20,073 nucleotides of DNA from DASXYG01 sp036502625. GTDB taxonomy: Bacteria; Actinomycetota; Actinomycetes; Streptosporangiales; Streptosporangiaceae. The notes beneath the pieces were generated by a model. That model had not been told where the DNA came from. It was given only the letters and a program-made list of their open reading frames with translations, and made no database searches. Position numbers and translations under genes: made by a program. How positions within the stretch are numbered: position 1 is the stretch's first letter; each line of letters begins with the position of its first letter. The DNA is taken from positions 1 to 20,073 of the forward strand of contig DASXYG010000103.1 of the NCBI GenBank assembly GCA_036502625.1, in the 5' to 3' direction. This document shows, in pieces, positions 16,038 through 20,073 of the stretch.

Positions 16038-16724
16038 TCACCGGCCCGCCGCGGCCCGCGCGAGCAGCCCGTCGACGAACGCCTGGAGCGCCTCGGGGTA
16101 GACGTCGCGCGCGGCAAGCGCCGGCCACCGGTCGCCGATCGCGGCCAGGCGCGGCAGCCGGGACGCGTCGATGTCGCCGAAGAACGGTTCGCGGCGCGCG
16201 GGCGGCCCGGCGCCGGGCCGCCGCCGGTCGGAGTTGGCGCGGACGAGGATCTCGCCGACGGTGTAGTACCAGATGCCGCGGAACACGTCGACGGCCTGCT
16301 CGGGCGTGCAGCCGCAGTCGACGGCGCCGGCCACGATCGCCTCCACCATCCGCAGCGCCGGTTCGTCGAGGCGGCCGAGGAAGCCGTCGGCGGTGAGGAC
16401 CTCGGCGGCCCACGGCCAGGCGGCGAGCGAGTCGTGGATCGCGAGTGCCGCCGCGATGACCCGCTCGCGCGGCCCGCCGGACAGGTCGGGCCGCATGGTC
16501 TGCTCGGCGTACTCGTTGAGCAGTTGGATCAGCAGGTCCTCCCGGTCCCGTACGTGGTGGTACAGGGTCGTCGCGCCGACGCCGATCTCCGCGGCCAGCC
16601 GGCGGACGGTCAGCTTCTCCCAGCCGTCGCGGTCGATGATCTTCCGCGCCGCCGCCAGGATCTGCGCGCGCGAGGTCACCGGGGGGCGGCCGGTGCGGCC
16701 GTTCGGCGCGTCGGGTCGGGGCAC
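16038..16724 (-). CDS. TetR/AcrR-family transcriptional regulator
   Basis: 228 residues. The HTH is at about 16-62: RAQILAAARKIIDRDGWEKLTVRRLAAEIGVGATTLYHHVRDREDLL, a textbook TetR N-terminus. The C-terminal ligand domain (about 75-225) includes YAEQTMRPDL, a WPWAAEVL helix and AVDVFRGIWYYTVGEILV. The GTG at 16724 is chosen because the residues before it in the open frame look like non-coding Gly/Ala-rich translation; no Shine-Dalgarno is visible, but a CATGAT box six bases upstream would fit a leaderless start. It is divergent from the MFS exporter gene, the usual arrangement for a repressor controlling its own gene and the pump. Confidence 0.88.
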   Translation of the reverse strand: MPRPDAPNGRTGRPPVTSRAQILAAARKIIDRDGWEKLTVRRLAAEIGVGATTLYHHVRDREDLLIQLLNEYAEQTMRPDLSGGPRERVIAAALAIHDSLAAWPWAAEVLTADGFLGRLDEPALRMVEAIVAGAVDCGCTPEQAVDVFRGIWYYTVGEILVRANSDRRRPGAGPPARREPFFGDIDASRLPRLAAIGDRWPALAARDVYPEALQAFVDGLLARAAAGR

Positions 16725-16786
16725 CGCACCATCATGCCGCCCCGCCGCCCCCGGCCGGGTAACCGGACCCGCCCCGGCGCCCGCAC

Positions 16787-16815
16787 TCGACGCCACGGCG
16801 CGCCGCTGCTACTTT
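16787..16815 (+). promoter_or_regulatory. Candidate leaderless promoter of the MFS exporter gene
   Basis: -35-like TCGACG at 16787-16792, a 17-base spacer, and -10-like TACTTT at 16810-16815. The ATG follows after six bases at 16822, where transcription would be expected to begin, and no Shine-Dalgarno sequence precedes it. Confidence 0.5.
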
Positions 16816-16832
16816 CGGAACATGTTCGAAAA
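16813..16832. promoter_or_regulatory. Palindromic operator candidate over the MFS start codon
   Basis: The 10-bp perfect palindrome GAACATGTTC (16818-16827) is flanked by symmetric TTT (16813-16815) and AAA (16830-16832), giving a 20-bp imperfect dyad. It covers part of the -10 box, the presumed transcription start and the ATG. The position would block transcription initiation. The divergent TetR protein is the natural candidate to bind it. Confidence 0.5.
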
Positions 16833-18270
16833 CTCGGAAGACCTGATCACCGCGCCCCCTCATACGAGAACCCGCCCCGTGCCGCCCCCGCCGGCAGCCC
16901 GGCCCGGCCTCACCCTCGCCGCGGTCGCCGTCGTGCAGTTCATGGTGTCGCTGGACCTGTCGGTCGTGAACGTCGGGCTGCCGCGGATCGCCGCCGGCCT
17001 CGGCTTCGCCACGATGGGCCTGACCTGGGTGATCCACGCGTACGCGCTCACCTTCGGCGGACTGCTGCTGCTGGGCGGCAAGGCCGCCGACCGGTACGGG
17101 CGCAGGCGCGTCCTGCTGCTCGGGCTCGCGCTGTTCGGCGTCGCGTCGCTGGTCGGCGGCCTCGCCCAGGAGCCCTGGCAACTGATCGCCGCGCGCGCCG
17201 CGCAGGGCGTCGGGGCCGCCGCGCTGGCGCCGTCCGCGCTGGCCGCGCTGACCGCCGCGTTCCCCGGCGGCAAGGCGCGTGTCCGCGCGTTCGGCGTGTG
17301 GAGCGCCATGAACGCCGCGGGCGGCGCGCTCGGCGTGCTGGCCGGGGGCCTGCTCGTGCAGTACGCGGGATGGCGGTGGGTGATGTTCGTGAACGTGCCG
17401 ATGGCCGCCGTCGCGCTGGCCCTGGCCTGGCGGGGCGTGGCCGTGAGCGGGCCGCGGGCGTCCGGCGGCCGTCCGGACGTGCTCGGCGCCGTCCTCGCCA
17501 CGGGCGGCATGACGCTGCTGGTGTTCGGCGTCGTCCGCACGGACCGGTACGGGTGGGCGTCGCCCGTGACGGTGGCGACCCTGGTTGTGGCCGCCGCGCT
17601 GCTGGCCGCGTTCGTGTACGCCGAACGGGCCACGACCCGCGAGCCGCTGGTCCGGCCCGGCCTGTTCGCCAACCGCGCGGTCGCCGGGGCGAACGCCTAC
17701 AACCTGCTGGTCGGCGCCGCCATGGCATCGGCGTTCTACTTCATGTCGCTGTACCTGCAGCGGGTGCTCGGCACGGGTCCCGCGCTGACCGGGATCGAGT
17801 TCCTGCCGCTCGCCGTCGGGGTGGTCGCCGGGTCCGTGCTGGCCGTCAAGCTCGGCTACCGCTTCGCCCCGCGGCCGCTGCTGATCGCCGGCGGGCTGCT
17901 GACCGCGGCCGGGTTCGCGTGGTTCGGCCTGATCAGCCCGGACGGCGCGTTCGCGACGGACGTCCTCGGCCCCTCGATCGTCGCCGGGGTGGGCTTCGGG
18001 CTCTGCCTCGGACCGGTGGTCTCCACGGCCACCAAGGGCGTCGCGCCGCACGAGGCGGGCACGGCGTCGGGCCTGCTCAACAGCTCACGCCAGCTCGGCG
18101 CCTCGCTCGGCCTGGCCGCCATCGGCACCGCGGCCCACGACCGTACGGGCCAGGCCACCACCGCGGCCGCGCTGAACTCCGGCTACGCGCTCGGCCTGAC
18201 CGTCAGCGCGGCGCTCCTGGTCGCGGCCGCGCTGATCGCCGTCACCGTGTTGCGCCGTGGCGCGACCTGA
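16822..18270 (+). CDS. MFS transporter, DHA2 (14-TMS) family drug exporter
   Basis: 482 residues with about 14 predicted membrane helices. Family signatures: LDLSVVNVGLPRI (44-56, DHA2 helix 1 motif), motif A GGKAADRYGRRRVLLL (85-100), and a motif-C-like GGALGVLAGGLL in helix 5 followed by GWRWVMFVNVP. The protein should export a hydrophobic or cationic compound in exchange for protons; the substrate is unknown. The N-terminal 28 residues are Pro-rich and cytoplasmic. The ATG at 16822 has no ribosome-binding site but is the only sensible start, since the next Met is inside helix 1; a leaderless transcript explains this. It is divergent from tetR, and its last 29 bases overlap the convergent PhyH gene. 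Confidence 0.95.
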   Translation: MFENSEDLITAPPHTRTRPVPPPPAARPGLTLAAVAVVQFMVSLDLSVVNVGLPRIAAGLGFATMGLTWVIHAYALTFGGLLLLGGKAADRYGRRRVLLLGLALFGVASLVGGLAQEPWQLIAARAAQGVGAAALAPSALAALTAAFPGGKARVRAFGVWSAMNAAGGALGVLAGGLLVQYAGWRWVMFVNVPMAAVALALAWRGVAVSGPRASGGRPDVLGAVLATGGMTLLVFGVVRTDRYGWASPVTVATLVVAAALLAAFVYAERATTREPLVRPGLFANRAVAGANAYNLLVGAAMASAFYFMSLYLQRVLGTGPALTGIEFLPLAVGVVAGSVLAVKLGYRFAPRPLLIAGGLLTAAGFAWFGLISPDGAFATDVLGPSIVAGVGFGLCLGPVVSTATKGVAPHEAGTASGLLNSSRQLGASLGLAAIGTAAHDRTGQATTAAALNSGYALGLTVSAALLVAAALIAVTVLRRGAT

Positions 18271-18982
18271 TCGGCGGGTAGTCGAGCCAGGTGTCCTGGA
18301 GGAATTCGGCGCGGCGCGACGCGTGGTCGGCGTGGCTGATCCGGTAGTACAGCATTCGGCGCGTCAGTTCGGATGCGAAATTGCCGCCGATGTTGTGGCC
18401 GAGAAGGTAATGCGCCAGCAGCAGGTCACCGGCGCGCCCGGTGACCTGCACGGGGGTCGGCAGATCGATCGGCGGATAGGCGCAGAACATCTGCGGCCCG
18501 TGCGTACGGAAATATTCGCTGTGCGTCAAATGCGTGCCGGGCCAGGCCCACAGATTCCCGGAGTCCTCCGTGAGCTGGTCGGTCATGAGAATTCCGGCCA
18601 GGAGGGTGAACGTGCCGCGGATCGGGCCCTCGACCGGCTCGCCGTGCGCGGCGTCGATGTGCGGCCCGCCGGGGCGGTGGTCGTACGGCGGAATGTTCAG
18701 CGCGACCTGGACCTGCCAGGGAACGCCGAGCACGCCGGGCCCGGCCAGGCCCTCCGCGAGGCCGAAAGCCGGGCTGTCGGTCAGCGGCGCGAGCAGATCC
18801 GGTTCGTTCTCGGTGCGGAGGAAATAGAAGTGGGGGCCGCGCTTTTCCGCCTCCGGAGGTTCGGCCGCGACGACCTCGTCGATTCGCCGGTTGGCCTTTT
18901 CCACGAACGCGTGCGGGACGACTTGCGGCACCACGACATAGCCGCGCTCGGCGAATTCGGTGATCTGCGCATCGCTCAACAC
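18242..18982 (-). CDS. Phytanoyl-CoA dioxygenase (PhyH) family Fe(II)/2-oxoglutarate oxygenase
   Basis: 246 residues with a double-stranded beta-helix oxygenase pattern. The iron ligands His108 and Asp110 are in GGPHIDAAHG; the distal His is 191 or 196 in LLLAHYLLGHNIGGN; Arg208/209 in LTRRMLYYRI would hold 2-oxoglutarate. The WPGTHLTHSEYF segment (147-158) is typical of the family. It probably hydroxylates a small molecule or lipid; the substrate is unknown. The GTG at 18982 gives the usual N-terminus (LSDAQITEFAERGYVVVP) and sits seven bases after a TATCGT box; an in-frame GTG at 19000 is possible. No Shine-Dalgarno sequence is seen. Its 3' end overlaps that of the MFS gene by 29 bases. Confidence 0.88.
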   Translation of the reverse strand: MLSDAQITEFAERGYVVVPQVVPHAFVEKANRRIDEVVAAEPPEAEKRGPHFYFLRTENEPDLLAPLTDSPAFGLAEGLAGPGVLGVPWQVQVALNIPPYDHRPGGPHIDAAHGEPVEGPIRGTFTLLAGILMTDQLTEDSGNLWAWPGTHLTHSEYFRTHGPQMFCAYPPIDLPTPVQVTGRAGDLLLAHYLLGHNIGGNFASELTRRMLYYRISHADHASRRAEFLQDTWLDYPPIRSRHGATR

Positions 18983-18989
18983 CGGGCCG

Positions 18990-19019
18990 ACGATAGCCAC
19001 CCGAACCGGTACGGTCGAA
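18990..19019 (-). promoter_or_regulatory. Candidate leaderless promoter of the PhyH gene
   Basis: On the reverse strand, TTCGAC (19014-19019) is a -35-like box, the spacer is 18 bases, and TATCGT (18990-18995) fits the TAnnnT -10 pattern. The GTG start follows after seven bases. Absence of a Shine-Dalgarno sequence agrees with a leaderless transcript. Confidence 0.4.
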
Positions 19020-19074
19020 CGAATTTCCCGGCACCGGATCACGTCCCGAGGTAGCGGAGTCCGCAGGTGCCCCC

Positions 19075-19611
19075 TTACTCGCCGTCGCCCGGCTTGCTGT
19101 AGTTCTTGCCGAGCGGCCTGCCGGGGATCGGCCGGGCGATGAGCGCGACCGGGATGAAGAAGCAGATCTGCCCGATGATCACGGTGAGCGTCCAGAGCGC
19201 CTTGTCGTCGTAGTGGGCGGACGCCCTGGCGAACAGTTCGTCGGGCACGCGCTCGCCGGCCGGGTTCGGGGTGAGCACCGCCTCCACGAGCTCCAGCGCG
19301 ATCCGTTCGGCCTCGGTGTAGTACGGGGCGTCCCGCCAGGACGCCACCGCGGTGATGCGCTCCTCGGACTCCCCGGCATTGCGGAGCTCCCCGGTCTGCC
19401 GGACCGTGTGGTACGTGCTGCCGACGATCTGCCCGGCGCGGAGCTGCACGAGGCCGATGGTGGCCCGCGGGACCGCGCCGTTCCGCGCCGCCTTGGACAT
19501 GGCACCGGCCGCCGCCCCGATCTCGGGGAAGAGGCCGGTGGGGTCGGGCAGCCGCGACCGGGTGCCCTCCTGTTCGCTCGGCGTGGCCATGGACGGTGTT
19601 GTCGTCGACAT
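19075..19611 (-). CDS. Carboxymuconolactone decarboxylase/AhpD-like protein lacking the CxxC active site
   Basis: 178 residues. Residues about 45-120 follow the CMD/AhpD pattern: ATIGLVQLRAGQIVGSTYHTVRQTGELRNAG, then ITAVASWRDAPYYTEAERIALELVEAVL and VPDELFARASAHYDDKAL. Usual members have QINGCxxCxxxH at the catalytic site; here the two cysteines are Ser and His and the downstream His region is VRQ, so thiol peroxidase chemistry is not expected. A hydrophobic helix (about 141-163, TLTVIIGQICFFIPVALIA) near the C-terminus may touch or cross the membrane, which is also unusual. The ATG at 19611 follows AGGAG. It is divergent from an ECF41-type sigma factor; such sigma factors are known to sit beside and control CMD, oxidoreductase or epimerase genes. 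Confidence 0.82.
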   Translation of the reverse strand: MSTTTPSMATPSEQEGTRSRLPDPTGLFPEIGAAAGAMSKAARNGAVPRATIGLVQLRAGQIVGSTYHTVRQTGELRNAGESEERITAVASWRDAPYYTEAERIALELVEAVLTPNPAGERVPDELFARASAHYDDKALWTLTVIIGQICFFIPVALIARPIPGRPLGKNYSKPGDGE

Positions 19612-19689
19612 CGTGTTCTCCTGTCCGCTGATGGGTGCGTCTCAGCGGTTCGACGACGCGGCCGCGTGAAACGTCAGGCGCAGCGCGGC

Positions 19690-19716
19690 CATCACATTCC
19701 GGTGCGCTGTCTTGTC
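19690..19716 (+). promoter_or_regulatory. Weak ECF41-type promoter candidate upstream of the sigma factor gene
   Basis: CATCACA (19690-19696), 16 bases, then TGTC (19713-19716). This matches 5 of 7 and 3 of 4 positions of the ECF41 consensus TGTCACA-N16-CGTC as I recall it. It would give a leader of roughly 35-40 bases before the sigma factor ATG and suggest autoregulation. It is a weak match only. Confidence 0.25.
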
Positions 19717-19759
19717 GTACGGGGTGAGGACCGACCGCGAGCGAGGAGCCGGCGACACC

Positions 19760-20073
19760 ATGACCAACCCGTCGAGGCCGAGACAGGACCCGTACGATCC
19801 GGCGCCGGACCCGGCCATGGCCGAGCGGCGGCGGCTGATCGACCTGGCCTACCGCCTGCTCGGCACGCTGGCCGACGCGGAGGACGCCGTGCAGGAGGCG
19901 TACGCCCGCTGGTACGCCATGGACACACCCCGCCGCGACGCCATCGACTCGCCTGGCGCCTGGCTGACCACCGTCACCAGCCGCATCTGCCTCGACCAAC
20001 TCGGCTCCGCACGCGCCCGCCGCGAACGCTACGTCGGCGAGTGGATCCCGGAGCCGCTGCCGGACCGCACGGA
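19760..20073 (+). CDS. ECF41 (SigJ-like) RNA polymerase sigma factor, 3' partial
   Basis: The frame is open from the ATG at 19760 to the window end (104 full codons). It shows region 2 of an ECF sigma factor: RRRLIDLAYRLLGTLADAEDAVQEAYARWYAM (about 22-53), followed by SPGAWLTTVTSRICLDQL and the segment RRERYVGEWIPEPLPD. The YVGxWxPEPL element is typical of the ECF41 group, which carries a C-terminal SnoaL-like domain instead of using a separate anti-sigma factor; that domain would lie outside the window. GAGGAG at 19742-19747 is the probable ribosome-binding site, although its spacing of 12 bases is long. The divergent CMD-like gene is the expected target for this group. Confidence 0.88.
   Translation, partial: MTNPSRPRQDPYDPAPDPAMAERRRLIDLAYRLLGTLADAEDAVQEAYARWYAMDTPRRDAIDSPGAWLTTVTSRICLDQLGSARARRERYVGEWIPEPLPDRT

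Noticed and set aside
18983..19999. Long N-terminal extension in the PhyH reading frame
   Set aside because: The frame stays open but yields low-complexity Arg/Gly/Pro-rich sequence across the CMD-like gene; PhyH proteins begin at the LSDAQITEF segment.

Overview
This is a very GC-rich (about 70% or more), gene-dense actinobacterial chromosome segment. Membership of the Streptomycetes/Streptosporangiales-type actinomycetes (for example Thermomonosporaceae) is inferred from codon bias, frequent GTG starts, a eukaryotic-type Ser/Thr kinase, an ECF41-type sigma factor and apparently leaderless promoters. No RNA gene, CRISPR array, insertion sequence or prophage was seen. No gap between genes exceeds 300 bases; the longest, 717-926, is a divergent promoter region of 210 bases.

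Layout. 1-3485: a cut-off flavodoxin-fold reductase, a small HTH-like protein, an enoyl-CoA hydratase and a pirin. The last two converge on a perfect 15-bp hairpin terminator. A DnaJ-type mini zinc-finger protein and a DUF6157 protein follow. 3639-6391 (+): a membrane Ser/Thr kinase with an unrecognised C-terminal domain, then a LysR regulator resembling CutR, read from its own apparent promoter. 6388-13998 (-): the centrepiece, a seven-gene aerobic carbon monoxide dehydrogenase operon in the order coxM-coxS-coxL-xdhC/YHS-coxD-coxG-coxE. 14113-15994 (-): a GNAT/AAA+ ATPase fusion and a glutathione peroxidase. 16038-18270: a divergent TetR/MFS-exporter pair with an operator-like palindrome over the exporter start. 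18242-20073: a phytanoyl-CoA dioxygenase-like enzyme, a carboxymuconolactone-decarboxylase-like membrane protein lacking the usual catalytic cysteines and, divergently, the start of an ECF41-type sigma factor cut off by the window end.

How the parts fit. CoxL carries the AYxCSFR active-site signature of form I (true CO-oxidising) Mo-Cu dehydrogenases, and the M-S-L order is the form I order. CoxS supplies two [2Fe-2S] centres and CoxM the FAD. XdhC/YHS, CoxD (MoxR AAA+) and CoxE (VWA) are the expected cofactor-maturation factors, and CoxG has a C-terminal membrane anchor that could dock the enzyme at the respiratory membrane. The genes are linked by 4-nt start/stop overlaps or gaps of 1-13 nt, so they are very probably one translationally coupled operon. 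The likely control points are the LysR gene, tail to tail with coxE, and an inverted repeat upstream of coxM. The organism therefore probably scavenges CO as an energy source.
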